A DNA stretch of 64,000 bases from Actinobacillus indolicus (lineage in GTDB: Bacteria > Pseudomonadota > Gammaproteobacteria > Enterobacterales > Pasteurellaceae). Positions within the stretch are counted from its first letter, which is position 1. Every line of letters starts with the position of its first letter. The stretch spans positions 164,668 to 228,667 of the forward strand of contig NZ_CABFKH010000001.1 in assembly GCF_901764975.1 (NCBI RefSeq), given 5' to 3'. Under the pieces are notes generated by a model. The model was not told the origin of the DNA and searched no databases. It saw only the letters and a list, made by a program, of their open reading frames with translations. Positions 25,168 to 33,799 of this stretch are shown here, piece after piece. The translations under genes were made by a program, and so were the position numbers.

Positions 25168-26048
25168 TATATCCCCCGACGTTGTTTGCGGATGGCGATA
25201 ATACCGTCAAGCATTAATAGCAATATAGAAATAATCAAACATCCCATGAGAATATAAGAGGATTGATCTAATACCTCCCCGATAATAAATGCCACAAGTA
25301 GCATAGAGGCTGGCTCAATATAACTTAATAATCCTAATACATTAATTGGTACAAGACTGCTTGCAATAATATAAGAAATTAATGCCGTACCACTCACAAT
25401 ACCTAATAAAACTAACCAAAAATAAAAATTCGGATTATTTTCCGTGACAAATTGCATATCGGTATTCAGTATAAAATAAGTGGCTATCGGCAACATTAAT
25501 ATAATTTCACAGACGAAGCTGGATAAATGCGACATATCAAAATGTTTACGCAAGCTAAAATAAACAGGGTAGCCGATTAATACCATTAAGGTTGCCCAAG
25601 AGAGTGAGCCTGCGGTAATTAACGTAATGAATACCCCAACAGACGCGGAAATAATGGAGATAATTTTTAAGAGAGATAAGGTTTCATTAAATAAAAATCG
25701 CCCAACAGCTACCATTGCAATCGGCATTAATAGATAGCCGATAGAGACATCAATGGCATAGCCGTTGTTGGGGGCATAAAGAAAAAGCCACATCTGCGAG
25801 CCTGTGACCGCCGTGGTTGTTAGTAATACCAAAATTAAATGGGGGTGCTGTTTTAGGCGTTTTAAATAGCGGTTAAATTCGTCGGTTTTTTTGAAAATAA
25901 AGAGAGCCGAAATTACAAAAGGCAGGCTTACCCACATTCTAAAACCGTAGATTTCTTCACCGGAAAGCGGTTTTAAATGGGTGGATAAATAATAGAGTAC
26001 ACCGAATAAAATAGAGGCGGTGACGGAAAATGTGATGCCTTTTATCAT
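25167..26048 (-). CDS. EamA/RarD-like membrane transporter (first of a tandem pair)
   Basis: The 293-residue protein has ten hydrophobic segments and the same RarD-like landmarks as its neighbour: LFGVLYYLSTHLKPLSGEEI, APNNGYAIDVSIGYLLMPIAMV and SSLVPINVLGLLSYIEP. Substrate unknown. It is the promoter-proximal gene of a three-gene unit with its paralogue and priA, all joined by one-base overlaps. Upstream lies a large palindromic repeat hairpin separating it from alaA. Confidence 0.8.
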   Translation of the reverse strand: MIKGITFSVTASILFGVLYYLSTHLKPLSGEEIYGFRMWVSLPFVISALFIFKKTDEFNRYLKRLKQHPHLILVLLTTTAVTGSQMWLFLYAPNNGYAIDVSIGYLLMPIAMVAVGRFLFNETLSLLKIISIISASVGVFITLITAGSLSWATLMVLIGYPVYFSLRKHFDMSHLSSFVCEIILMLPIATYFILNTDMQFVTENNPNFYFWLVLLGIVSGTALISYIIASSLVPINVLGLLSYIEPASMLLVAFIIGEVLDQSSYILMGCLIISILLLMLDGIIAIRKQRRGI

Positions 26049-26088
26049 TTAGATTAGTGTTAGGATCGAAATATGAACATTCATTGAT

Positions 26089-26180
26089 GTAGGGGCGGAC
26101 CGATGTGTCCACCCACTATTTGCAAATAAATATGTTTAAATATCCGCTTGGAACGGGCGGACACATCGGTCCGCCCCTAC
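26089..26180. repeat. Long inverted repeat of two GTAGGGGCGGACCGATGTG elements
   Basis: Two 26-base arms (26089-26114 and 26155-26180) are inverted copies with a single mismatch around a 40-base AT-rich spacer. Each arm is itself weakly palindromic and equals the gal-operon element at 17519-17545. It follows the alaA stop codon (26195, leftward transcription) and may terminate alaA transcripts or block read-through into the transporter genes. Confidence 0.8.
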
Positions 26181-26194
26181 GGTTACGTTTTAAA

Positions 26195-27412
26195 CTAATC
26201 CTGACGATAACTCTGCAAGAATTTCGCTAATCGACCAATGGCTTCTTCCAGTTGATCCACATACGGCAATGTCACCACACGGAAGTGGTCCGGTTTATAC
26301 CAGTTAAAGCCTGAGCCTTGAACCAACAATACTTTTTCCTGTTGAAGCAGATCGTAAACAAATTGCTGATCGTCTTTGATACCATACATTTCCGTATCAA
26401 TTTTCGGGAACATATACATCGCCCCTTTTGGCTTCACACAGCTAATCCCAGGGATTTTCGTGAGCAATTCGTGAGCCTTATTGCGTTGTTCCAACAAACG
26501 ACCGCCCGGTAAAATAAATTCGTTAATGCTTTGATAACCGCCTAACGCTGTTTGAATAGCGTGTTGCATCGGGGTGTTGGCACATAAACGCATTGACGCA
26601 AGCATATCTAAGCCTTCAATAAAGCCTTTTGCTTGATTTTTCGGACCGTTTAATACCATCCAACCTTGACGGAAGCCTGCTACTCGATATGCTTTTGACA
26701 AGCCGTTGTAAGTCACCGTCAGTAAATCAGGCGCTAACGCTGCCATATGGTGATGCACCGCACCATCATAAACAATCTTCTCATAAATCTCATCAGAGAA
26801 AATAATCAAGTTATGCTCACGTGCGACTTGAGCAATATCGAGTAAAACTTGGCGACTATAAACTGCACCTGTTGGGTTATTCGGGTTAATCACCAAAATA
26901 GCTTTGGTGTTTGAGGTAATCTTCGATTTAATATCTTCAATATCTGGGAACCACTCGTTTTCTTCATCGCAAAGATAGTGAACCGCTTTACCGCCTGCAA
27001 GGGTCGCCGCCGCTGTCCATAGTGGATAATCTGGCATTGGGATTAAAATTTCATCGCCGTCATTTAATAGCGCTTGCATGGACATGGTAATTAATTCAGA
27101 TACACCGTTACCGATGTAAACATCACCGACATCAATATCACGTAATCCTTTTAATTGATAGTATTGTACAATCGCTTTGCGTGCTGAATATAAACCTTTC
27201 GAATCACAATAACCTTGTGCAGTTGGCAAGTTACGAATTACATCAACCAAAATTTCCGCAGGCGCATCAAAACCAAAAGGGGCAGGGTTGCCGATGTTGA
27301 GTTTTAAAATTTTATGTCCTTCTTCTTCAAGGCGGAGAGCTTCTTTATGAATAGGTCCGCGAATGTCGTAACGAACGTGAGCGAGTTTATCAGTTTTACC
27401 AAAACGTTCCAT
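26195..27412 (-). CDS. alaA: Alanine transaminase AlaA (class I/II aminotransferase)
   Basis: The 405-residue PLP enzyme matches E. coli AlaA (YfbQ): RYDIRGPIHKEALRLEEEGHKILKLNIGNPAPFGF-type N-terminus, NPNNPTGAVYS, SDEIYEKIVYDG, and the PLP Lys240 in NGLSKAYRVAGFRQGW. It interconverts pyruvate plus glutamate with alanine plus 2-oxoglutarate. Monocistronic, divergent from menF. The GQNPAP-like region and full length of about 405 residues are as expected. Confidence 0.92.
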   Translation of the reverse strand: MERFGKTDKLAHVRYDIRGPIHKEALRLEEEGHKILKLNIGNPAPFGFDAPAEILVDVIRNLPTAQGYCDSKGLYSARKAIVQYYQLKGLRDIDVGDVYIGNGVSELITMSMQALLNDGDEILIPMPDYPLWTAAATLAGGKAVHYLCDEENEWFPDIEDIKSKITSNTKAILVINPNNPTGAVYSRQVLLDIAQVAREHNLIIFSDEIYEKIVYDGAVHHHMAALAPDLLTVTYNGLSKAYRVAGFRQGWMVLNGPKNQAKGFIEGLDMLASMRLCANTPMQHAIQTALGGYQSINEFILPGGRLLEQRNKAHELLTKIPGISCVKPKGAMYMFPKIDTEMYGIKDDQQFVYDLLQQEKVLLVQGSGFNWYKPDHFRVVTLPYVDQLEEAIGRLAKFLQSYRQD

Positions 27413-27516
27413 TGAGTTTTCCTAAATATAAATGGTGTGCTAAAAATTGCTCTACTGTACTCTGATTTGTTAGGAAAAAAAAGTGGAAATAGGCTAAAAT
27501 AGACTTCTTTTTTGTC

Positions 27517-27545
27517 AAGCGGTGAGATTTTTGGGATTTTTTGCA
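27517..27545 (+). repeat. Extended uptake sequence abutting the menF start codon
   Basis: TCAAGCGGTGAGATTT continues through an A/T block to TTTTTTGCA and the next base is the A of the menF ATG. The core has one mismatch (T for A at the first base). It leaves menF without a clear ribosome-binding site. Confidence 0.65.
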
Positions 27546-28820
27546 ATGTCTGTGTTTAATCAGTTAAAGCAACAACTTTATCAACAACTACAACAAAAGC
27601 CTGTGGCACAAGGCTTAGTACAGTTGCAAGCAGAAATTGCGATAGATCTTGCAAATCAACAATTACTGGCTTGGCTTAAGGCACAATCTCTTTTCCCCCA
27701 TTACTACTGGCAAAATCGAGATACAGAACAAACGATAGTGGCAGTTGGTGCGGTGCAAACCTTTGAGCATTTAGACGACGTAGAACAATTTAGCAAACAG
27801 TCTGATTTAATGGTCGTCGGCGGAATGGAGTTTAAAGGACAATGCCATTTTGTGTTGCCACGTTTGCTGTTAGTAAAAAACGAAAAGAAAATCACCGCTT
27901 GGTTAAATTTGGATTGTCGCTATTTTGAAACAGAACAAAAAGAATGTATCGCTTTATTAGCTCAGTTTGAGCAGACAGCCGAACTTCACCCGATTGAAAA
28001 TCGCTTGTTAAGCACCGAAGTTGCTTGCGATTTTGCCCGTTGGCAACAGAACATTGAATTAGTGATAGAACAAATTCAACAACAGCAAATGAATAAAGTG
28101 GTGTTAGCCAATGCGACCACAAAAACCTTTGCACATCACATTTCCCCTTACGATCTACTTTTTGCCAGCCAACAAAAAAATCTAGGTTGTTACCATTTTT
28201 TATGGTCGGAAAAACAAGGGGAAGCCTTTATCGGCTCGACACCCGAACGGCTCTATTTACGCCAACAACGTCAATTTTTTACCGAAGCCCTTGCAGGCAC
28301 AGTGGCAGTGACGGGCGATCCTGTTCAAACGGAACAAAATGCCCTATGGCTACTCAACGATCAAAAAAATATCTATGAAAATTGGCTGGTAGTAGATGAT
28401 ATTTGTAGCCATCTGGCGGATTGTGCGACAGATATTCAAGTCAGCGATGCAGAGATCAAGCGGTTACATAACGTGCAACATTTACGCCGAAAAATCCAAA
28501 CGCAACTGACAGAGCAAGTCAGCGACGCAGATTGCCTTGCCCGCATTCACCCAACCGCCGCCGTCGCAGGGCTTCCACGCCCTAAGGCGAAGCAGTTTAT
28601 TCAACAACAGGAATGTTTTGAACGGGGCTGGTATGCAGGGGCATTAGGCTATTTCACCCCCGAACAAGCCGAGTTTTGCGTAATGTTACGTTCAGCCCTT
28701 ATTCAAGCTAATCAAATCACCTTTTACGCAGGGGCAGGAATTGTCGAGAAGTCTGATCCACAATCAGAATGGCAAGAAATTGACCGCAAAGCTCAGGCAA
28801 TGGCAGGGCTAATGGGGTAA
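27546..28820 (+). CDS. menF: Isochorismate synthase MenF
   Basis: The 424-residue chorismate-utilising enzyme begins menaquinone synthesis. C-terminal landmarks are AGTVAVTGDP, HNVQHLRRKIQTQL, IHPTAAVAGLPR, ERGWYAGALGYF, CVMLRSAL and FYAGAGIVEKSDPQSEWQEIDRKA, all near the Mg and chorismate site. Lys and Glu residues in this domain are in the expected places. The frame opens at GTG 27522, but residue 9 Met (27546) is more plausible; both are poorly served by ribosome-binding signals because an uptake sequence occupies the leader. menD and the rest of the pathway are not adjacent; dsbD follows after three bases. Confidence 0.92.
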   Translation: MSVFNQLKQQLYQQLQQKPVAQGLVQLQAEIAIDLANQQLLAWLKAQSLFPHYYWQNRDTEQTIVAVGAVQTFEHLDDVEQFSKQSDLMVVGGMEFKGQCHFVLPRLLLVKNEKKITAWLNLDCRYFETEQKECIALLAQFEQTAELHPIENRLLSTEVACDFARWQQNIELVIEQIQQQQMNKVVLANATTKTFAHHISPYDLLFASQQKNLGCYHFLWSEKQGEAFIGSTPERLYLRQQRQFFTEALAGTVAVTGDPVQTEQNALWLLNDQKNIYENWLVVDDICSHLADCATDIQVSDAEIKRLHNVQHLRRKIQTQLTEQVSDADCLARIHPTAAVAGLPRPKAKQFIQQQECFERGWYAGALGYFTPEQAEFCVMLRSALIQANQITFYAGAGIVEKSDPQSEWQEIDRKAQAMAGLMG

Positions 28821-28823
28821 ATT

Positions 28824-30548
28824 ATGATGAAACGATATTTGGCTATTTTATTTCTAGGATTGTGGCTCGCATTACCTTCATTTGCTAATCTCTTTGGCTC
28901 ACAACCTAAATTTCTACCTAGCGATCAGGCATTTGCGTTTTCATCTCAACAGCAAGCCAATCAACTGCAACTCGCTTGGCAGATTGCCGATGGCTACTAT
29001 CTTTATAAAAAAGAGATCGCTATTTCATCACATAATGCCAAACTGGGCGAGCCACAATTCCCAACGGCAGAGCGTTACCAAGATGAATTTTTTGGAGAAG
29101 TGGAAATTTATCGCAATCAGCTCACGATCCCTGTTGCCCTTGAAGCAAATGCGAAGGGGCAAGTGCAGGTGCGTTATCAAGGTTGCACCAAAGGCTTTTG
29201 CTATCCCCCTGAAGAAGTTACCCTTGATTTACAAGCGGTGACTTCCGCTCACAATGTTGCAAAAAATACCGCAGATGTGACCGCTATTCCCATAGCTCAA
29301 CCTAAAGCGGAACAGAACCAACTTGCCGAAACCTTAGCCGAAAACCGTCTTTCTATTTTTTGGTTCTTTGTATTAGGGCTGGGGCTTGCCTTTACGCCTT
29401 GTGTGTTGCCGATGTTGCCACTACTGTCTGCGATTGTGATCGGCAGTAAACAGCGTCCGAATAGCCTACGGGCGTTTTTGCTCAGTTTAAGCTATGTGCA
29501 AGGAATGGCAGTCACTTACACGCTCTTAGGGCTACTGGTTGCAGCGATTGGCTTGCCTTTTCAAGTCGCTTTGCAAAGTCCGCCTGTGCTGATTGGGTTT
29601 TCGTTACTCTTTATTTTGCTCGCAATGTCGATGTTTGGTCTCTTTACCCTACAACTGCCACACCGTTGGCAACAAAAGTTAAACCAACTGAGCCAACAGC
29701 AACAGGGCGGTTCGTTTTTTAGCGTATTTGTAATGGGAATGATCGCAGGGCTAGTCGCTTCCCCTTGCACATCAGCCCCTTTGTCCGGGGCATTGCTCTA
29801 TGTGGCACAAAGCGGTGACTTACTGACCGGCGGTTTAGCACTCTACCTATTAGCCTTAGGAATGGGTATTCCGCTGATGTTAGTGACCCTTTTCGGCAAC
29901 CGCATTTTGCCAAAATCGGGGGATTGGTTACTGAAAGTCAAAACGGTATTTGGCTTTGTGATGTTGGCTCTGCCTGTCTTTTTGCTCTCTCGTGTGCTAC
30001 CTACTTTTATCGAGCCTCTGCTGTGGTCGGCTCTAGCGATTGCCTTTTTACTCTGGCTAAATGAGCAGTGCAATAGTTTGAACGGTTGGAAAAAAGTGTT
30101 CCGTTTGCTTGTATTGGCAACCTTGGTAGTTGCGAGCAAACCTTGGTTAGATCTTGCGTGGCAACCTACGTCAGCAAGCCAAACCCAAAGCAACCATTTC
30201 AAACGTATTCACTCCCTTGCAGAATTAGAGCAACAACTGACCGCTAACAAAGGCAAAAAAGTGATGCTCGATCTGTATGCCGATTGGTGCGTAGCTTGTA
30301 AAGAGTTTGAACAATATACTTTTGTTGATCCGAAGGTACAGGCGAAATTGGCAGAAATGGCGGTATTGCAGATCGATATGACAAAAAACTCCCGTGAAAA
30401 TGATGAATTGATGAAACATTTTCAAGTACTGGGCTTGCCAACCATACTTTTCTTTGATGAACAAGGCAGGGAACTGAGCCAATCTCGTGTGACAGGTTTT
30501 ATGCAGGCAGATGCCTTTGTTCAATGGTTAAACGGATTAACACAATGA
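28824..30548 (+). CDS. dsbD: Thiol:disulfide interchange protein DsbD
   Basis: The 574-residue inner-membrane reductase passes electrons from cytoplasmic thioredoxin to the periplasm. In order: signal peptide (cleavage near SFA/NLF, residue 21-22), periplasmic alpha domain with GCTKGFCYPP (redox Cys pair), eight-helix beta domain with FTPCVLPMLP and ASPCTSAPL (Cys pair), and a C-terminal thioredoxin-like gamma domain with CVAC (Cys489, Cys492). All six redox cysteines are present. It is co-transcribed with menF upstream and overlaps the downstream SDR gene by an ATGA junction. An uptake signal lies at 29231-29239 in the linker. Confidence 0.96.
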   Translation: MMKRYLAILFLGLWLALPSFANLFGSQPKFLPSDQAFAFSSQQQANQLQLAWQIADGYYLYKKEIAISSHNAKLGEPQFPTAERYQDEFFGEVEIYRNQLTIPVALEANAKGQVQVRYQGCTKGFCYPPEEVTLDLQAVTSAHNVAKNTADVTAIPIAQPKAEQNQLAETLAENRLSIFWFFVLGLGLAFTPCVLPMLPLLSAIVIGSKQRPNSLRAFLLSLSYVQGMAVTYTLLGLLVAAIGLPFQVALQSPPVLIGFSLLFILLAMSMFGLFTLQLPHRWQQKLNQLSQQQQGGSFFSVFVMGMIAGLVASPCTSAPLSGALLYVAQSGDLLTGGLALYLLALGMGIPLMLVTLFGNRILPKSGDWLLKVKTVFGFVMLALPVFLLSRVLPTFIEPLLWSALAIAFLLWLNEQCNSLNGWKKVFRLLVLATLVVASKPWLDLAWQPTSASQTQSNHFKRIHSLAELEQQLTANKGKKVMLDLYADWCVACKEFEQYTFVDPKVQAKLAEMAVLQIDMTKNSRENDELMKHFQVLGLPTILFFDEQGRELSQSRVTGFMQADAFVQWLNGLTQ

Positions 30549-31366
30549 AAACCATCTTAATTACAGGCTGTTCGTCAGGCATAGGTTATGCAACAGCCCA
30601 TTATCTCAAACAACAAGGCTGGCGAGTGATTGCCAGTTGTCGCAAAGCGGAAGATGTGCAACGTCTGCAATTTGAAGGCTTTGAATGTGTTGAACTTGAT
30701 GTGACTAACTCAGCCCAAATCGCCCAAGTCTTTGATTATATTCAACAAAGCGGTGGTTTAGATGCGGTTTTTTGCAATGCCGGTTACGGACAGCCGGGGA
30801 CAGTGGAAGACATTCCCCGTGAAGCCTTGCGTGAAATTTTTGAAACCAACGTATTTGGGGCGTGGGAAGTGATGAACTACGCCTTAAAGATCTTTCGCCA
30901 ACAAAATCACGGACGGATTTTAATCAATAGTAGCATTTTAGGCTTTGCCGCAATGCACTTCCGTGGAGCTTACAACAGCACTAAATTTGCCTTAGAAGGT
31001 ATGGCAGACACCCTTCGCCACGAATTACATGGCTCGAATATCTATATCAGCCTGATCGAACCGGGCCCTATTCAAAGCAAATTCCGTCCTAATTCTGTGG
31101 TGAAATTACAGCAATATATTGATATTGAAAATTCATTCCACAAAGAAGCCTATCAGCAACAGTTGGCACGCCTAAATACCAAAGGAAATGCCAACCCCTT
31201 TACGCTACCAGCCATTGAATGTGCCAAAGTCTGCTTAGCAGCACTCAATGCTAAACACCCCAAAGCTCGCTATCAAGTGACCTTCCCAACCAAACTATTT
31301 TGGTGGCTAAGACGCATACTGCCTACCAAAGCCTTTGATTTTTGTTGTAGGAAGGGTGGGGGATAG
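30545..31366 (+). CDS. Short-chain dehydrogenase/reductase (SDR family)
   Basis: The 273-residue classical SDR has the NAD(P) motif TGCSSGIG (residues 8-15), CNAGYG, and the catalytic Ser-Tyr-Lys set in NSSILGF and YNSTK. The TGCSSGIGYATA pattern resembles the E. coli YbbO-like subgroup (17-beta-hydroxysteroid/retinol-like). Substrate unknown. The ATG at 30545 overlaps the dsbD stop (ATGA), making translation coupled; the longer frame from 30524 would lie inside dsbD. The C-terminus is followed at once by a palindromic repeat. Confidence 0.85.
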   Translation: MKTILITGCSSGIGYATAHYLKQQGWRVIASCRKAEDVQRLQFEGFECVELDVTNSAQIAQVFDYIQQSGGLDAVFCNAGYGQPGTVEDIPREALREIFETNVFGAWEVMNYALKIFRQQNHGRILINSSILGFAAMHFRGAYNSTKFALEGMADTLRHELHGSNIYISLIEPGPIQSKFRPNSVVKLQQYIDIENSFHKEAYQQQLARLNTKGNANPFTLPAIECAKVCLAALNAKHPKARYQVTFPTKLFWWLRRILPTKAFDFCCRKGGG

Positions 31367-31434
31367 TAGGGACACACGCAGTGTGCCCCTACACGTTCTA
31401 TGTTTTTGAAGTAGGTCAGGCATTTATGCCCGAC
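31366..31434. repeat. Two adjacent palindromic repeats (GTAGGGACACAC and GTAGGTCRGGCAT types)
   Basis: At 31366-31392, GTAGGG-x-CACAC pairs with GTGTG-x-CCCTAC. At 31415-31434, GTCAGGCAT pairs imperfectly with ATGCCCGAC. Both begin with a GTAGG leader and belong to the same heterogeneous family of intergenic palindromes. They lie between convergent genes and probably act as terminators. Confidence 0.7.
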
Positions 31435-31438
31435 ATTT

Positions 31439-31519
31439 TTACCCCAACTTAATAAAAAACACCAATAAAATCGGCACGACCAAATTGATAATAAAACCAA
31501 AGCTAATCGCCAATGGCAC
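31439..31519 (-). CDS. Putative small single-span membrane protein (26 residues)
   Basis: A short minus-strand frame starting with GTG at 31517-31519 encodes a protein that is hydrophobic nearly throughout (ISFGFIINLVVPILLVFFI) with a Lys-Leu-Gly end, the profile of a single-pass small membrane protein. AGGAG lies ten bases upstream (31530-31534). It starts 21 bases after the stop of the CYTH gene and would share its transcript. I do not recognise a family. Chance is possible given the length, but the ribosome-binding site, hydrophobic composition and linkage argue for a real gene. Confidence 0.45.
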   Translation of the reverse strand: MPLAISFGFIINLVVPILLVFFIKLG

Positions 31520-31540
31520 AATTTGAATTCTCCTGTTTTG

Positions 31541-32401
31541 TTATGATTCAAGATGTTGTCTACTATTTCTTAGTATAGAGAGATTATCTATTAAATATGC
31601 CTTACTTTGTAAATGCGTTAGAACGTCTTTATTTACTAACGTGTTATTTCGATTTTTATATTGTTGAATAAGTGTATTATTTTGTCTATCTAATCGAATA
31701 AAATCCGCTAATTGTTGTTCAACTTGATACTGCTCAGTCACTGATAAATTATCTATATTACAAGCGGTCAGTTTTGCGATTTCTTTTGCAATTTTTTCAG
31801 GCTGTCCAACTAAGTATCCCCGTTGTGCTTTACTTAAACTACTAAGCCACATACCGTCTTGTTTAGGTAATTCATCTAAAAACTGAAATAACGTTTCTAG
31901 TGAACCTTCTTTTAATTCAAATTCCAATTCACAAATAGTTTCTTCTCCAAAGGGATTTTTAATTATTCCCTGATCTAATGCCACTTCAATTTTGGCATCA
32001 TTAAAAGCGACAAGCCATTTTTCTCGAGTAAAATCAGTACTGAAGGTCGCTTGCAATTCATTTTGTAACTGCTCTGCCTGTGCAATTTGCAAATTAAAGT
32101 GAGAAACTAACCGCTTGAAATCAGGTTTCTCATTTTCTAAAGGTAAATTATATTCAGGTCGAATATGTAAACCGCCAACAATTTCACCTTTCGTTTTTAA
32201 TGTTAATTCAAATTGTTGATTTTTATTTCTGACTCTTAATCCCATTTTATTTTTCGCAAAATAAAGGGATGGAGAATCGTAATAGGTATTACCTAAAATT
32301 TCAGTTTCTTGTGAAAGAATAGTTTGCTGACTTATCCATGTTTTAATTAATGGAATATTTTCTTTCCACAATATAATTTTTAATTCAATTTCATTTTCCA
32401 T
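31541..32401 (-). CDS. CYTH-domain protein (inorganic triphosphatase-like)
   Basis: The 286-residue protein begins with the CYTH signature E-x-E-x-K (MENEIELKI), followed by YYDSPSLYF, GLRVRNKNQQFELTLKTKG and CELEFELKEG, the alternating charged strands of a triphosphate tunnel. YgiF-type members hydrolyse inorganic triphosphate using divalent metal. The C-terminal third (TEQYQVEQQLADFIRLDRQ) is helical and lacks the long CHAD domain of full-size YgiF, so it is shorter than the E. coli enzyme. It lies downstream of the rpoE-rseA terminator and may be followed by a small membrane protein gene. An uptake signal is at 31760-31768. Confidence 0.8.
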   Translation of the reverse strand: MENEIELKIILWKENIPLIKTWISQQTILSQETEILGNTYYDSPSLYFAKNKMGLRVRNKNQQFELTLKTKGEIVGGLHIRPEYNLPLENEKPDFKRLVSHFNLQIAQAEQLQNELQATFSTDFTREKWLVAFNDAKIEVALDQGIIKNPFGEETICELEFELKEGSLETLFQFLDELPKQDGMWLSSLSKAQRGYLVGQPEKIAKEIAKLTACNIDNLSVTEQYQVEQQLADFIRLDRQNNTLIQQYKNRNNTLVNKDVLTHLQSKAYLIDNLSILRNSRQHLES

Positions 32402-32420
32402 ATTATGCGACCTATAAAAT

Positions 32421-32447
32421 AAAAAAGCCTATCAACATGGATAGGCT
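32421..32447 (-). terminator. Terminator of the rpoE-rseA operon
   Basis: On the minus strand AGCCTATC pairs with GATAGGCT around a short loop and a run of T residues follows. It lies about 17 bases past the rseA stop codon and before the CYTH gene start. Confidence 0.85.
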
Positions 32448-32463
32448 AAATAAGATAATTTAC

Positions 32464-33075
32464 TTACTGATTAGCTGGAGCTACATTCTGTGCTGGCGCT
32501 TGGGAAGTTTGTGCTTTTTGTTTTTCTTCTTCTGTTAAAGTCACACTATTACCCGTTTGTGTACGACGCTGTAATTCATGATTTTGTAATAATTCATTAA
32601 TACGGCGTTGTTGGTATTCTAATTGTTCAGCTGTCGGCTGATCTTTAGAAGGCGCATTGTAGCTTACTTGTTGTACAGAATTTGAGAAAGGCAATGTTTG
32701 TAAAACAGGTTGCTCCGCTTGAGCCACTTCGTCATTGCTGTTCATCATATTAACACCTAAAACGACGGATAAGCAGACTGATGCAGCAATACCTGCTTGC
32801 ATAATTGGCGTACTCCAACGTTTTAATTTTAATAGCAATCCTTTTGGTTTTTCTTCTGTTTTAACTGCTTCAATTTCTTCGTTCTCAATTAAAGCCGCCA
32901 TTTTTGCAGAAAAATCGCTACCTAGAATTTGCTCTTCACCACGCATCACACTGCGGATAGTATGGTAATTTGCCCATGTTTGTTGTAATTCGGCACTGTT
33001 GCATAAAGTGTCTGCGAAATTGTCGCTTGCTTTATGTCCGTCCATATAGGCGGAAAGTGTTTCTTTATGTTGCAT
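32464..33075 (-). CDS. rseA: RseA, anti-sigma-E factor
   Basis: The 203-residue protein has the RseA N-terminal sigma-binding domain (MQHKETLSAYMDG, LQQTWANYHTIRSVMRGE), a single transmembrane helix near residues 95-112 (MQAGIAASVCLSVVLGV) and a periplasmic Gln/Ala-rich tail. It sequesters RpoE at the inner membrane until DegS/RseP cleavage under envelope stress. It follows rpoE by 19 bases. The frame opens at 33132 inside rpoE, but the ATG at 33073-33075 has GGAG at good spacing and gives the family N-terminus. No rseB or rseC follows; the operon ends here. Confidence 0.9.
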   Translation of the reverse strand: MQHKETLSAYMDGHKASDNFADTLCNSAELQQTWANYHTIRSVMRGEEQILGSDFSAKMAALIENEEIEAVKTEEKPKGLLLKLKRWSTPIMQAGIAASVCLSVVLGVNMMNSNDEVAQAEQPVLQTLPFSNSVQQVSYNAPSKDQPTAEQLEYQQRRINELLQNHELQRRTQTGNSVTLTEEEKQKAQTSQAPAQNVAPANQ

Positions 33076-33094
33076 AGATAACTCCAAGGATGTT

Positions 33095-33673
33095 TTAAAT
33101 CTGTTGCAAGAGCGGATTGACTTTAGCATCAATCGCTTCCCTCGCTCTAAAAATTCGAGAACGAACGGTACCTACTGGGCATTGCATCGCTTCGGCAATT
33201 TCTTCATAACTTAGCCCTTCAAGCTCACGCAAGGTAATTGCGGTTTTAAGCTCATCAGGTAGGCTTTCAATCGTATCAAATACGACACGTTTTAATTCGT
33301 CTGATAACACCAAGTTTTCTGGCGTATCTGCTTCACGTAATTGGATGCCACTGTCATAACTTTCTGCATCTTCTGCAAGAATATCTTCTTTGGGTGGTCT
33401 TCTACCTAAAGCAGTTAAATGGTTTTTTGCTGTATTGACAGCAATTCGATAAAGCCATGTATAAAAAGCACTTTCACCACGGAAAGAGTTTAATGAACGA
33501 TAAGCTTTAATAAAAGATTCTTGTACAATATCAGGGATATCGTCTCTTGCGACATAGCGAGTAAGCAACCCTGCCACTCTATTTTGATAACGCACGACGA
33601 GTAAATTAAACGCTTTTTTATCACCATTTTGTGCACGTTCAACCAATTCCTGATCGGTTATTTGCTCACTCAT
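33095..33673 (-). CDS. rpoE: RNA polymerase sigma factor RpoE (ECF)
   Basis: The 192-residue extracytoplasmic-function sigma factor has region 2 (LLVVRYQNRVAGLLTRYVARDDIPDIVQESFIKAYR) and region 4 (LPDELKTAITLRELEGLSYEEIAEAMQCPVGTVRSRIFRAREAI), essentially the E. coli RpoE pattern. It directs envelope-stress transcription of porin-assembly and lipopolysaccharide genes. The upstream sequence contains a candidate sigma-E promoter, so autoregulation is likely. The rpoE-rseA pair is a reduced version of the enteric rpoE-rseABC operon. Confidence 0.96.
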   Translation of the reverse strand: MSEQITDQELVERAQNGDKKAFNLLVVRYQNRVAGLLTRYVARDDIPDIVQESFIKAYRSLNSFRGESAFYTWLYRIAVNTAKNHLTALGRRPPKEDILAEDAESYDSGIQLREADTPENLVLSDELKRVVFDTIESLPDELKTAITLRELEGLSYEEIAEAMQCPVGTVRSRIFRAREAIDAKVNPLLQQI

Positions 33674-33729
33674 CGTTTTGCGTTCTCCTAACTTCTACGC
33701 TGTTTTTATTTTTTTCTGATGCACGCTCG

Positions 33730-33756
33730 TTAGTGTGCGCTAAATTTAAAAAGTTC
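33730..33756 (-). promoter_or_regulatory. Candidate sigma-E autoregulatory promoter of rpoE
   Basis: On the minus strand GAACTT (33756-33751) is followed after 16 bases by ACTAA (33734-33730), close to the sigma-E pattern GAACTT-N16-TCTRA. It lies about 57 bases upstream of the rpoE ATG. Confidence 0.5.
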
Positions 33757-33799
33757 ATAGAAATAATTTAATTGAATAAAATTTAGACCAAAATTTACA

